From NCBI GenBank assembly GCA_949840885.1, contig CATKYJ010000038.1, positions 1 through 43,483 on the forward strand: DNA of 43,483 bases. The letters run 5' to 3'. The notes below the pieces were generated by a model. It had not been told where the DNA came from, ran no database searches, and worked only from the letters and a program-made list of their open reading frames with translations. The stretch comes from an uncultured Acetatifactor sp. (GTDB lineage: Bacteria; Bacillota; Clostridia; Lachnospirales; Lachnospiraceae). The translations under genes and the position numbers were made by a program. Positions 1-8,138 of the stretch are shown here, piece after piece (the stretch's first letter is position 1; every line of letters begins with the position of its first letter).

Positions 1-72
1 ACCCTCCAACTCCATTATATCATAGACATGCAACACATGCAACATTAAATTTACAAAATTTGACAAAAAAAC

Positions 73-107
73 ACAGGCTTTATGCGGCCTGTAGCGATTT
101 TTTCTTT
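73..107 (+). terminator. Terminator-like hairpin near left edge
   Basis: A 6 bp inverted repeat (ACAGGC at 73-78, GCCTGT at 87-92) with an 8-nt loop is followed by a T-rich run at 97-107. This is the form of an intrinsic terminator on the plus strand and may end a plus-strand gene lying left of the window. That gene is not visible, so the assignment is tentative. Confidence 0.4.
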
Positions 108-158
108 ATTCAAGTGTTGAAAACCCGTCAACTTTTATTACAAATGTCAGAAAAACAG

Positions 159-187
159 TTGACATCCGGGAATATTTCAGGTATGAT
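159..187 (+). promoter_or_regulatory. Strong orphan sigma-A promoter
   Basis: TTGACA (159-164), a 17-nt spacer and TATGAT (182-187) make a near-consensus vegetative promoter pointing right. No plus-strand gene follows; the next gene, at 300-689, is on the opposite strand. A terminator-like hairpin follows within about 25 nt of the expected start. See findings. Confidence 0.65.
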
Positions 188-210
188 AATATACGAATTC
201 CCCTTTTATG

Positions 211-247
211 ATGAAAGCACCCGCGATTTTTCGTGAGTGCTTTTGTC
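211..247 (+). terminator. Hairpin with T run behind orphan promoter
   Basis: AAAGCAC and GTGCTTT flank an inner stem (CGCGA/TCGTG, one G-T pair) with a TTTT loop, and the right arm ends in a T run. It reads as an intrinsic terminator on the plus strand. On the minus strand the same hairpin lacks a T tract, so it is a poorer terminator for the gene at 300-689. Confidence 0.5.
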
Positions 248-299
248 ATTTGCCGCAGATCTCAGGCCCGTTGGCATGTTCCACGGGATACAACACGCC

Positions 300-689
300 T
301 CACAGGATGTCCTGTCCTGTCTCCCGGCGCATCTTCTCCGCGAAGACTTCCGGATCTTTCTCCATCTGCAGCATGGTCTCAAAGGAGGCCAGCAGGAGCC
401 TGGGCTGCCTGTACCGGTTCATGTCCTGTGGCCTGTCCATGTACAGCTTGAAATGATCTACTTGCCACACCAGAATATCCGCCAGCGTATACCCCGCCAC
501 CTCATACTTGCATAAAAACTCCCCGGTGTCATAATAATAGGCCAGCTCCCGGAGCAGTCCGCCCGACTGCCTGATTCCCTCCCAAAGCCGCTCTGCGTCC
601 TCCTCTTCCCGGCCCGCCTGTTCTGCCAGGTCATGCACGAACTTCCTCAAAGCCCCAAGCGCCCTCTCCAGCTGTTCTCTCTCATCCAT
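300..689 (-). CDS. Conserved hypothetical protein, 129 aa
   Basis: A 129-residue soluble protein with no signal peptide, membrane segment or motif that I recognise. It is rich in charged residues and looks mostly helical, with acidic and basic residues alternating in the first 45 positions. The start is ATG at 689, with a weak purine-rich AAAGG/GGGAT stretch upstream. It is downstream of tRNA-Trp on the same strand, separated by about 190 nt, and is probably transcribed alone. Length and amino-acid composition are normal for a real small gene, and no competing ORF fits better. The function is unknown. Confidence 0.7.
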   Translation of the reverse strand: MDEREQLERALGALRKFVHDLAEQAGREEEDAERLWEGIRQSGGLLRELAYYYDTGEFLCKYEVAGYTLADILVWQVDHFKLYMDRPQDMNRYRQPRLLLASFETMLQMEKDPEVFAEKMRRETGQDIL

Positions 690-875
690 CTCGATCCCAA
701 GCCTTTCCGCGGCCCGCTAGCCCCTGCGCCGCAGAGTCTGCTCCCTCCGGCCAGTGCTGCCGCCGCAACTCGTCCTCTTGTCCCAATGCTTCCCTTTGAC
801 ATAAAACTTTTTGACACAAAAAAAGAACTGTCAACGATGCCTCAAACGACATTCATTAACACTTCCTTTTCCAAG

Positions 876-946
876 CAGGGGAAGAGAGGATCGAACTCCC
901 ATCAACGGTTTTGGAGACCGCCGCACTACCATTGTACTATTCCCCT
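876..946 (-). tRNA. tRNA-Trp (CCA)
   Basis: The 71-nt cloverleaf has a 7 bp acceptor stem (AGGGGAA/TTCCCCT), a G discriminator at 876, and an anticodon arm GCGGT/ACCGT around the loop CTCCAAA, giving anticodon CCA. The T arm with TTCGATC is intact. CCA is not encoded. A promoter lies upstream at 974-1003. Confidence 0.95.
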
Positions 947-973
947 GTATGTCGATTTCCGCCGACAAAAGTT

Positions 974-1003
974 ATTATACCACAAGACCTTATCCCTAGG
1001 CAA
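974..1003 (-). promoter_or_regulatory. Promoter of tRNA-Trp
   Basis: On the minus strand TTGCCT (998-1003) and a perfect TATAAT (974-979) are 18 nt apart, ending about 27 nt before the tRNA 5' end. The promoter sits in the gap just after radA. Confidence 0.6.
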
Positions 1004-1021
1004 TACCTTTTTTTAAAAAAT

Positions 1022-2401
1022 TCAGCCAAAAAGCCTGTCTATCACATCCTGCACGGTTTTTACGCCCACCAGCTTCATTCCGGCAGTTCTGCCGCACTCC
1101 TCCATGGATACCGCAGGCAGGATGCAGATCTCAAATCCCAGCTTCTCCGCCTCGGCCACCCGCTGCTTTGCCATGGAGACCCCTCTGACCTCGCCGCTTA
1201 GCCCCACCTCGCCGAAAGCCACCAGCTTCGGGTTCAGGGACCGGTTGTGGAAGCTGGACAGGATGGCGATGACGATGCCCAGATCCATGGCCGGCTCCAG
1301 CACCTTAAGGCCCCCCGTGATGTTCACATAGGCGTCGCAGGACGCAAGCTGAACTCCGGATCGTTTCTCCAGCACCGCCATCAGGAGGTTGACCCTGTTA
1401 AAGTCCGTGCCCGTGGTCTGTCTGCGGGGCAGCCCGAAATTGCTATGGCACACCAGGGCCTGAATCTCGATGAGCAATGGCCTGGTTCCCTCACAGGTAG
1501 CCGCCACCACGGAGCCGCTGGCATTCTCCGGCCTGCCGTTTAACATATATTCCGAGGCGTTGGGCACCTCTCCAAGGCCCTCCTTTCGCATCTCAAAGAC
1601 GCCGATCTCATTGGTGGAGCCGAAGCGGTTCTTCACCCCCCGCAGGATGCGGTAGGAGGCATGTCCGTCCCCCTCGAAATACAGCACAGCGTCCACCATA
1701 TGCTCCAGCACCCTGGGGCCTGCCACCGTGCCCTCCTTGGTCACATGGCCCACGATGAGCACGGACACCCCCAGTCCCTTTGCCAGCTGCAGCAGGACGC
1801 CCGTGGATTCCCGGACCTGGGACACGGAGCCCGGCGCTGCGGACACGTTCTCATTGTACATTGTCTGGATGGAGTCGATGACCACTGCCTCCGGACGGCT
1901 GGAGCGGATGATTTCCGCGATCTCCTCCAGATTCGTCTCGCACAGCAATAACATCTTGTCCGAGAAGTCGCCGATTCTGTCCGCCCGCATCTTAATCTGG
2001 ACAAGGGATTCTTCCCCGGAGATATAGAGCACGCTCCTGCCCTGGGCTGCCAGATTGCGGCATACCTGCAAAAGCAGTGTGGACTTCCCGATGCCCGGGT
2101 CGCCGCCCACCAGCGTCAAAGATCCCTGGACGATGCCGCCCCCCAGGACTCTGTCCAGCTCCCCTATCCCGGTGACCAGCCTGTCCTCTTCCCGGACCCG
2201 CACCTGGGACAGCACAGTAGGGACGGCCCTGCGCAGCCTGTCGCCAGACGCTGCAAAGCCGCCCCCGGAAAGAGGCCTGTTTCCAGGCCCCTCCACAAAA
2301 GTATTCCACTCCTTGCAGCCCGGGCACTGCCCCATCCATTTCGCGGACTCGTACCCACAGCTGCTGCAGAAAAAAACAGTCGATGTCTTTGCCTTTGCCA
2401 T
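1022..2401 (-). CDS. radA: DNA repair protein RadA (Sms)
   Basis: A cytosolic RecA-like ATPase that acts in recombinational repair and branch migration. The 459-residue length is typical. In order it has an N-terminal C4 zinc finger (C12, C15, C26, C29), a RecA-type ATPase core with Walker A GGDPGIGKST, the RadA-specific KNRFG motif (in LRGVKNRFGSTNE), and a C-terminal Lon-protease-like domain. The ATG at 2401 lies 3 nt after the stop of the upstream 137-residue protein, so the two are almost certainly cotranscribed from the promoter at 2903-2931. The 3' end runs into the tRNA-Trp promoter. In many Firmicutes radA is near clpC, as here. Confidence 0.97.
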   Translation of the reverse strand: MAKAKTSTVFFCSSCGYESAKWMGQCPGCKEWNTFVEGPGNRPLSGGGFAASGDRLRRAVPTVLSQVRVREEDRLVTGIGELDRVLGGGIVQGSLTLVGGDPGIGKSTLLLQVCRNLAAQGRSVLYISGEESLVQIKMRADRIGDFSDKMLLLCETNLEEIAEIIRSSRPEAVVIDSIQTMYNENVSAAPGSVSQVRESTGVLLQLAKGLGVSVLIVGHVTKEGTVAGPRVLEHMVDAVLYFEGDGHASYRILRGVKNRFGSTNEIGVFEMRKEGLGEVPNASEYMLNGRPENASGSVVAATCEGTRPLLIEIQALVCHSNFGLPRRQTTGTDFNRVNLLMAVLEKRSGVQLASCDAYVNITGGLKVLEPAMDLGIVIAILSSFHNRSLNPKLVAFGEVGLSGEVRGVSMAKQRVAEAEKLGFEICILPAVSMEECGRTAGMKLVGVKTVQDVIDRLFG

Positions 2402-2404
2402 TCT

Positions 2405-2818
2405 CTAAATCTGCACTACCTTTACGGGAACCTCCCCGGCTGTCTCCAGTTCCACGCTCAAGGATAGCTTTCCTCCGAAATTCGTCTTGATCGCTCCGAT
2501 GCTCTCTCCTCCCACGAACACCTCATAGGCCGTGTCATCCGCAAGGCCGATGGTGATCTGGACATCCTCGTCCCCCTCTACCACAAATTCCACGCCGTCT
2601 GCCTTTTCCGTAAATTCCAGGACACTGGTGCCAGGTACGGACTCATAGAGAAAGGAGCCGTTCTTCTCCAGCTTGGTGATGTCTTTGCAGGTCTTTACCT
2701 TAAGCAGATCCCCTGCATGCTGGTACTCCTCCACCTTACTTTTTTTCTCCAGCTTATGATTGCCGAAACTGATAGCGCCATTCGATTCGCTGCGAATCAA
2801 CTCCTCCACCACTGCCAT
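2405..2818 (-). CDS. Small conserved protein upstream of radA, 137 aa
   Basis: A 137-residue protein resembling a Lachnospiraceae family often labelled endosialidase in databases; I see no catalytic evidence for that label. The N-terminal half is charged (FGNHKLEKKSKV). The C-terminal half alternates hydrophobic and acidic residues, suggesting a beta-sandwich, and ends with GGKLSLSVEL. There is no signal peptide or membrane segment. I chose ATG 2818 because AGGAGGG precedes it at good spacing; the longer reading from 2887 has no ribosome binding site. It is the first gene of an operon with radA. The function is unknown. Confidence 0.85.
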   Translation of the reverse strand: MAVVEELIRSESNGAISFGNHKLEKKSKVEEYQHAGDLLKVKTCKDITKLEKNGSFLYESVPGTSVLEFTEKADGVEFVVEGDEDVQITIGLADDTAYEVFVGGESIGAIKTNFGGKLSLSVELETAGEVPVKVVQI

Positions 2819-2902
2819 GTCTAAACCCTCCTGCATTTTATCGTATTCAGTCTCCGTCACCGCTCCCGCCCAGAGAGCAGCGAACATCTGTATACTCTTA
2901 GT

Positions 2903-2931
2903 ATAATATAATCCGCAGTCTTTTTCTACAA
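2903..2931 (-). promoter_or_regulatory. Promoter of the small gene-radA operon
   Basis: On the minus strand TTGTAG (2926-2931), a 17-nt spacer and TATTAT (2903-2908) lie about 85 nt upstream of the start at 2818. Confidence 0.6.
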
Positions 2932-3009
2932 GATTTTCATAATTTTTTTTGACTATTTTTCAAGCCACGCATCCTATGCCCTGCCGGAACCCGGAACAAT
3001 ATCCGCACT

Positions 3010-5457
3010 TTAGGCATTCTTCACGGTGAAGCACACCTTTCCGTTCTGAAATCCCACCGTCACCGCATCTCCCGGCTGTACCCGCTTTAAGAGGATCTCC
3101 TCCGCCAGCGCGTCCTCCACCACGGACTGAATGGCGCGCTTTAAGGGCCTTGCCCCCATCTTCGCGTCCGAGTATTTCTCCACCAAATGCTCTTTCAGCG
3201 CATTTGTCAGTGTCAGTCTGATATCCATTTGCGCTTCGCATCTGTCGTGGAGATTGGCGGAGAGCAGGCTTACGATGTCTTTCATGTTCTCCTTGGTCAG
3301 CTGATGGAAGACGATTATATCATCAATTCTGTTGATAAACTCCGGCTTAAAGCTGCGCTTCACCTCTTCCATGACGCCCGTTTTCATGCGCTCATAGTCC
3401 CGCCTGGCATCGCTTGCCGCCGCAAAGCCCAGATTCTTGGGATCCACGATGCGCTGGGCCCCCGCGTTGGAGGTCATGATCAGCACGGTATTCTTGAAGC
3501 TTACCTTTCTGCCCTTGGAATCCGTGATATGGCCATCGTCCAGGATCTGCAGCAAAATATTGAACACATCCGGATGAGCTTTCTCGATCTCGTCAAAGAG
3601 CACCACGGAATAGGGATTGCGCCTTACTTTTTCCGAAAGCTGGCCGCCCTCGTCAAAGCCCACATAGCCTGGCGGCGAGCCTATCATCTTGGAGACGGAA
3701 TGGCCCTCCATGTATTCCGACATGTCCACCCGGATGATGGCGTCCTCCGAGCCGAACATGGCCTCTGCCAGCGCCTTGGAAAGTTCCGTCTTGCCCACGC
3801 CGGTAGGGCCTAAAAACAGAAACGAGCCTATGGGGCGCTTGGGGTCTTTTAGGCCCACCCGGCCTCTGCGCATGGCCCTGGCCACTGCCACCACAGCTTC
3901 CTCCTGGCCGATGACCCTCTTGTGGAGAATGTTCTCCAGCTTTAACAGCCTGTCGCTCTCTTTCTGAGCCAGCTTCTGCACTGGGATCTTGGTCCACATG
4001 GCCACCACGGCCGCAATCTCGTCCTCCCCTATGGCATATTTCCTGTTGCCGTCCTGGCTCTCTGCCCGTTTCTTCATACGCTGGAACTTCTTCACCAGTT
4101 CGTCCTGCTTGTTCTTGATCTCCACCGCCTGGGAGAAGGCTTCCATGCGGATGGAGCGCTCGATCTGCTGATCCATCTTGCGGATCTGCTCCATCAGGTC
4201 TTTTTGCTTCTCCGGCATGTCCACGGCCTTAAGCCTGGCGCTGGCCGCCGCCTCATCTATCAGGTCGATGGCCTTGTCGGGAAGATTCCTGTCATTGATA
4301 TAGCGGTTGGAAAGCCGCACCGCCGCGTCCACGGCCTCGGAGGTGATAGCCACCTTATGGTGCTCCTCATATTTTCCCTTGATGCCCTCCAGGATGCGGA
4401 TGGCCTCCTCCTCGGAGGGCTCCTCCACGTTCACCGGCTGGAAACGCCTCTCTAAGGCAGCGTCCTTTTCGATATATTTGCGGTATTCCACAATGGTGGT
4501 GGCGCCGATCATCTGCAGCTCGCCTCTGGCAAGGGAAGGCTTTAGGATATTGGAGGCATCAATGGCCCCCTCCGCGCCCCCTGCGCCAATGAGCGTATGC
4601 AGTTCATCCATGAACAGAATGACATCTCCGTCTTCTATCACTTCCCGCATAACCCGCTTGATCCGTTCCTCGAATTCCCCCCGGTATTTGCTGCCAGCCA
4701 CCATTCCGGAGAGATCCAGCGTCAGAAGCCGCTTTCCCCGTACCGTGGCGGGCACCTTTCCCTCCACGATGCGCTGGGCCAGGCCCTCTACCACCGCCGT
4801 CTTTCCCACTCCCGGCTCTCCGATCAGACAGGGATTATTCTTGGTGCGGCGGCTCAGGATCTGAACCAGGCGGCGGATTTCATCCTCCCTGCCGATGCAG
4901 GGGTCAAGCATCCCCTCCCTGGCCAGTTCGGTGAGATCCCTGCTGTACTGTTCCAGGGTGGAGGGACGTCCTCCTCTTCCGGACATGCGCCGTCCCAGAT
5001 CTTCCTTATAGAGATTGCCGTCCTGTCCGATGGCCACCAGCGTGTCCGCGTACAGCTTCTGGATATTGGCTCCCAAAGTATTCAAAAGGCGGAATGCCAC
5101 GTTCTCGCCCTCTCTGATAATAGCAAGCAGCAAATGCTCCGTGCCGGTCTCTTTCTGGCCGAACCGCTCCGCCTGCTTGTGGGCCTCCTCCAGAATCTTC
5201 CTGGCCCTGGGGGAATATCCGCCCCTCTCCTTTAAGCCCACTCCGCCGTCAAAGGCGATCAGCTCCTGAATCATGTCCAGAACCTGCTGCAGTTCCACAT
5301 GATTGTCTGTCAGAACCTTATGCGCCACGCCTGTCTGTTCTTTCAGCAAACCCGCCAGGATGTGCTCCGTTCCCACATAGCCCTGCCTAAGGCGGCCGGC
5401 GATTTTAGATGCATGGGCCAGCGCCTCCTGCGCCCTGTCCGTAAACCGTGAACTCAT
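3010..5457 (-). CDS. clpC: ATP-dependent Clp protease ATP-binding subunit ClpC
   Basis: A class I Hsp100/Clp unfoldase that feeds substrates to ClpP in the cytosol. The 815-residue length is usual. Two Clp_N repeats (about 1-145) precede the first AAA+ module (Walker A GEPGVGKT), a coiled middle region around MDQQIERSIRMEAFSQAVEIK that fits the UVR/M-domain seen in ClpC, and the second AAA+ module (Walker A GPTGVGKT), followed by a ClpB-type D2-small domain. The ATG at 5457 is preceded by AAGAGGA. The usual partners ctsR, mcsA and mcsB are not in the window. Instead a GntR-type regulator lies 70 nt upstream on the same strand. Confidence 0.96.
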   Translation of the reverse strand: MSSRFTDRAQEALAHASKIAGRLRQGYVGTEHILAGLLKEQTGVAHKVLTDNHVELQQVLDMIQELIAFDGGVGLKERGGYSPRARKILEEAHKQAERFGQKETGTEHLLLAIIREGENVAFRLLNTLGANIQKLYADTLVAIGQDGNLYKEDLGRRMSGRGGRPSTLEQYSRDLTELAREGMLDPCIGREDEIRRLVQILSRRTKNNPCLIGEPGVGKTAVVEGLAQRIVEGKVPATVRGKRLLTLDLSGMVAGSKYRGEFEERIKRVMREVIEDGDVILFMDELHTLIGAGGAEGAIDASNILKPSLARGELQMIGATTIVEYRKYIEKDAALERRFQPVNVEEPSEEEAIRILEGIKGKYEEHHKVAITSEAVDAAVRLSNRYINDRNLPDKAIDLIDEAAASARLKAVDMPEKQKDLMEQIRKMDQQIERSIRMEAFSQAVEIKNKQDELVKKFQRMKKRAESQDGNRKYAIGEDEIAAVVAMWTKIPVQKLAQKESDRLLKLENILHKRVIGQEEAVVAVARAMRRGRVGLKDPKRPIGSFLFLGPTGVGKTELSKALAEAMFGSEDAIIRVDMSEYMEGHSVSKMIGSPPGYVGFDEGGQLSEKVRRNPYSVVLFDEIEKAHPDVFNILLQILDDGHITDSKGRKVSFKNTVLIMTSNAGAQRIVDPKNLGFAAASDARRDYERMKTGVMEEVKRSFKPEFINRIDDIIVFHQLTKENMKDIVSLLSANLHDRCEAQMDIRLTLTNALKEHLVEKYSDAKMGARPLKRAIQSVVEDALAEEILLKRVQPGDAVTVGFQNGKVCFTVKNA

Positions 5458-5527
5458 ACCATTCCTCTTTTCCGCTCATCATTTTCCTCCGGAACCATTG
5501 TAAGCCCATGGCTCCGTCTAATGCGAC

Positions 5528-5896
5528 TTATGCATAGTCCTCGTAGATTTCTTCGATCAACTCATGAATCTCTTCTTTTGAGATGTTCTTACAGCTTCCC
5601 TTGGCCAGAATGACCTGAAGCTCCTTTTTCAGTGTCTCAAGGGTTTCCATATGATCTGCGTCTATGGCGATCACTGCCCCTCTTCTTCGGTCCACCTTGA
5701 CATACCCCTCCTGCTTCAGGACAGTGTACGCCTTATTTACCGTGTGCATATTGATGCCAATAGAATCCGCCAGCTGGCGGACGCTGGGCAGGGGATCCCC
5801 TTCCCGGAAACGCGAGGTGGCTATACCCATGATGATCTGGTTGCACAGCTGCAGGTATAATGCTTCCTCACTGTTGAAATCGATTTCAATAATCAT
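5528..5896 (-). CDS. GntR family transcriptional regulator, YtrA-type
   Basis: A 122-residue DNA-binding protein. The N-terminal winged helix (about 10-75) carries the GntR signature PLPSVRQLADSIGINMHTV and a YVKVDRRRGAVI wing. The short C-terminal tail of about 45 residues is typical of the YtrA subfamily, which lacks a large effector domain. The ATG at 5896 has an ideal AAGGAGG. It lies 70 nt upstream of clpC with no terminator visible between them, and a near-consensus promoter precedes it, so it may control itself and clpC. YtrA-type regulators more often sit with ABC transporters; none is present here. Confidence 0.9.
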   Translation of the reverse strand: MIIEIDFNSEEALYLQLCNQIIMGIATSRFREGDPLPSVRQLADSIGINMHTVNKAYTVLKQEGYVKVDRRRGAVIAIDADHMETLETLKKELQVILAKGSCKNISKEEIHELIEEIYEDYA

Positions 5897-5923
5897 GAAA
5901 GCCTCCTTACGTTTCTTTCGTTT

Positions 5924-5952
5924 ATCATAAGGCAGACATCCCCTGCTGTCAA
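5924..5952 (-). promoter_or_regulatory. Promoter of gntR-clpC, with possible operator
   Basis: TTGACA (5947-5952), a 17-nt spacer and TATGAT (5924-5929) match the vegetative consensus almost perfectly. The stretch from -10 into the leader (about 5905-5930) has imperfect inverted half-sites, CTTATG and CGTAAG, about 14 nt apart, a plausible but unproven site for the GntR protein. Confidence 0.7.
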
Positions 5953-5982
5953 CAAAAGGAGGGGAAATTTTAGAGGTTTTTT

Positions 5983-6024
5983 AGAAATGAAAACAGGGAG
6001 TATCCATCCGGAATATTCCCTGTT
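5983..6024 (-). terminator. Terminator after the SH3 protein gene
   Basis: Inverted repeat AACAGGGA...TCCCTGTT (5992-6024) with additional inner pairing, followed on the minus strand by TTTTCATTT. It lies 26 nt after the stop codon at 6050. Confidence 0.75.
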
Positions 6025-6049
6025 CTCCAAGTCCCTTGACTGCCGCAGA

Positions 6050-7609
6050 TTATTCTTCATCCCCATCGTAGTTCAGGAATTCAAACTCAAACTCATCGTC
6101 ATCCGACAAAAAGTTCCTGGGCTGGCCTTTCTGGGGATTCTGGCCAGACCTCACCCCCTGGGGCGTCCTGGCCTGGGCGCTGTCCGCCCTCCTTGTCCCC
6201 TGAGCGCCCATGGGACGCTGTCCCTGTGCGCTGCCGGCAGGACGGCTTCCCTGTACGGCTCCTGCCGGACGGCTCCCCTGGCCCTGCGCGCTGCCGGCGG
6301 GACGGCTTCCCTGCATGCTGCCACCGCGGACTCCCTGCATGGTACCTGCCGGACGGGCCCCCTGGCCCTGTACGCCGCCGGCGGGACGCGTCCCCTGGCC
6401 GCTGCCTGCCGGACGCGCGCCTGCGCTGCGGGGCACCGGCCGCTGCCCCTGGCCACCGCCCGCTCTCTGCTCCACACTGCGCGGTGCAGTGGAGGACGGC
6501 GTCCTCTGGGCTCCCCCGCCGACAGGGCGCTGGGCGGTTCCCGCAGGCCTCATTCCGCCGCTTCTGTTCGCCGGTTCCCTGGCTCCTACCGTATGCATGG
6601 CAGGTTTCTGCTTTCCCTCTCCCCCGGAAGCGTTCTTCCTGCGCAGGGTCTCATTCTCCACCTCGTTAAAATAGGCGGAATCCGTCATCTCCCTAATTTT
6701 GAAGACAAGGAACGCAATACCCGCTACCGCAGCCACCAGCAGAAACACCAGCGCAATGATGATGATTTTCTGTTGATTTATCGTTTCCTGGCTTTCATTG
6801 TATCTCAGAGCATTGTTGTCAACGCCGGCTAAAAGATCGTCAATGGGGAGGCCCAGGCCGGGATTCTTCACAGAGTCCACCAGCAGCCATTTTCCGTTCT
6901 TTTCTACTATCTGGTACCTGGGCGGCTCAGGCTCGGGCTCGGGTTCCGGTTCTGGCTCCGGCGTTGGCTCCTGCCCAGGAAGCGTCAGTTCGCCCGCCGG
7001 CTTGCAGGAATCCGAAATCAAGAAGCCGTTCACCTGGGTCTCCCCGGAAATATAGTTCACCTGATACCATAAAGAGCCATCTCCATCCGTCACATAGCCT
7101 GTGACAGTGACGACAGTGCCGTCTGTCACAGTTCCGACAGCCTGTCCGGACATGGACGGCGTATCCCGAATTTCCACGGATTCCCCCGATACCGTGCCGC
7201 TGATGGGATTCACCTGGGTGACATCCACGGGCGGAGGTGTCTCGCCACCGCTTTCCCCCTGGCCCTCTCCTCCGGAGGGAACCTCTCCCGTGACGTCCAC
7301 AAGGTCGGACCGTACATAACCTGTAGTGGTGTCATTTACCTGCACCTGATACCAGGTGTAACCGTCCGCCCCCTGCTTCTGGCCCAGGACAGTCAGAACC
7401 TTATCCTTTTCCGCACCTCCGATCATGGTGCTGGATGTGTCCGCGTCCTGCCTGATCTTGGCGCCGTTAGGAGCCTTGACCTTGGCCTGGGCGGCCGCGT
7501 AGCTGGTCATGGAAGTCACGCCGAATCCCACTGCGAATATGCCGATTGCCACCACGAACGCCAACATGGCTCCCAGCAGTCTTCCTCTCGTTTCCTTTGT
7601 TTTTTTCAT
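6050..7609 (-). CDS. Membrane protein with two SH3-type domains and a basic repetitive tail
   Basis: 519 residues. A signal sequence (about 11-38) is followed by two bacterial SH3-like domains (about 42-106 and 133-205), a Pro-Glu linker (about 215-235), a membrane segment (281-304) and a tail of over 200 residues. If the first segment is cleaved, the SH3 domains are outside and the tail is in the cytosol. The tail is low-complexity and basic, with seven RPAGxxQ repeats (354-460), and ends in an acidic stretch (SDDDEFEFEF). SH3b domains commonly bind cell-wall peptides. The ATG at 7609 follows AAGGAGA, 20 nt downstream of the zinc-ribbon gene, probably the same transcript. The role is unknown; a wall-sensing or scaffold function is inference. 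Confidence 0.88.
   Translation of the reverse strand: MKKTKETRGRLLGAMLAFVVAIGIFAVGFGVTSMTSYAAAQAKVKAPNGAKIRQDADTSSTMIGGAEKDKVLTVLGQKQGADGYTWYQVQVNDTTTGYVRSDLVDVTGEVPSGGEGQGESGGETPPPVDVTQVNPISGTVSGESVEIRDTPSMSGQAVGTVTDGTVVTVTGYVTDGDGSLWYQVNYISGETQVNGFLISDSCKPAGELTLPGQEPTPEPEPEPEPEPEPPRYQIVEKNGKWLLVDSVKNPGLGLPIDDLLAGVDNNALRYNESQETINQQKIIIIALVFLLVAAVAGIAFLVFKIREMTDSAYFNEVENETLRRKNASGGEGKQKPAMHTVGAREPANRSGGMRPAGTAQRPVGGGAQRTPSSTAPRSVEQRAGGGQGQRPVPRSAGARPAGSGQGTRPAGGVQGQGARPAGTMQGVRGGSMQGSRPAGSAQGQGSRPAGAVQGSRPAGSAQGQRPMGAQGTRRADSAQARTPQGVRSGQNPQKGQPRNFLSDDDEFEFEFLNYDGDEE
6203..6550 (-). repeat. Imperfect coding repeat for the RPAGxxQ tail
   Basis: GC-rich imperfect direct repeats encode seven RPAGxxQ units of the SH3 protein tail, densest at 6203-6415. 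The nucleotide repeats are degenerate but keep the frame, so the expansion is of coding origin. Confidence 0.7.
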
Positions 7610-7629
7610 GTGTCTTCTTCTCCTTGCTT

Positions 7630-8082
7630 TTAATTGTCTCTGGCGAATCTCCTCTGACCCTCTTCCGTCTTCTGCTCCAGGCCAAAGCCCTGGGTAGATT
7701 TATGCAGCATTTCCCTCTGCTTCGCTTCCAGATTGCGGTGTACCTTAATCTCGCATTCCGGGCAGTACTGCCCGGAGCGAAGTTGTTTTCCGCACAGTTC
7801 ACAGCGCAGGAATACTTTGGATCCTTCCGTGATCTCTATCCTGCCGTCTTTCAGCAGACGCCTTACCGTGCGCTGGGACACTCCTATGGCCTGCTCTATC
7901 TGTGCCGCCGTAGCTCCCTTGTGCTCCTCGATATAGCATCTCACTTTTCCGTAATCATCGTAGTCCACAGCTCCGCAGTCTTCGCAGCGATACTCTCCCA
8001 CTCCCTTGAAGACCATTACGCCGCCGCATTCTTTGCATGTCTGTGGAATATTATACATGTCCAGGGAACCCAGCCCCGCCAT
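7630..8082 (-). CDS. Zinc-ribbon and helix-turn-helix protein
   Basis: 150 residues. It has an N-terminal zinc ribbon (CKEC...CEDC), a central winged-helix/HTH segment (ATAAQIEQAIGVSQRTVRRLL) and a second zinc ribbon (CELCGK...CPEC) before a charged tail. The layout suggests a DNA- or RNA-binding regulator, similar in arrangement to YvyF-like proteins, but no target is evident. ATG 8082 is preferred over an in-frame GTG at 8091 because GGAGG lies at normal spacing before it. It is between purD and the SH3 protein gene, all on the minus strand with short gaps, so it may be read from the pur transcript. Confidence 0.85.
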   Translation of the reverse strand: MAGLGSLDMYNIPQTCKECGGVMVFKGVGEYRCEDCGAVDYDDYGKVRCYIEEHKGATAAQIEQAIGVSQRTVRRLLKDGRIEITEGSKVFLRCELCGKQLRSGQYCPECEIKVHRNLEAKQREMLHKSTQGFGLEQKTEEGQRRFARDN

Positions 8083-8138
8083 GCTCAACACCTCCGTTCT
8101 CAGACTTCCCTTTTTTCTATGCCTTTTCTTTACCTTTT

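Noticed and set aside
2819..2887. N-terminal extension of the small radA-linked protein
   Set aside because: The extension has no ribosome binding site, whereas AGGAGGG lies just before ATG 2818.
5987..6832. 281-codon plus-strand frame
   Set aside because: It is the complement of the repetitive SH3 protein tail and has no domain; the repeats explain its length.
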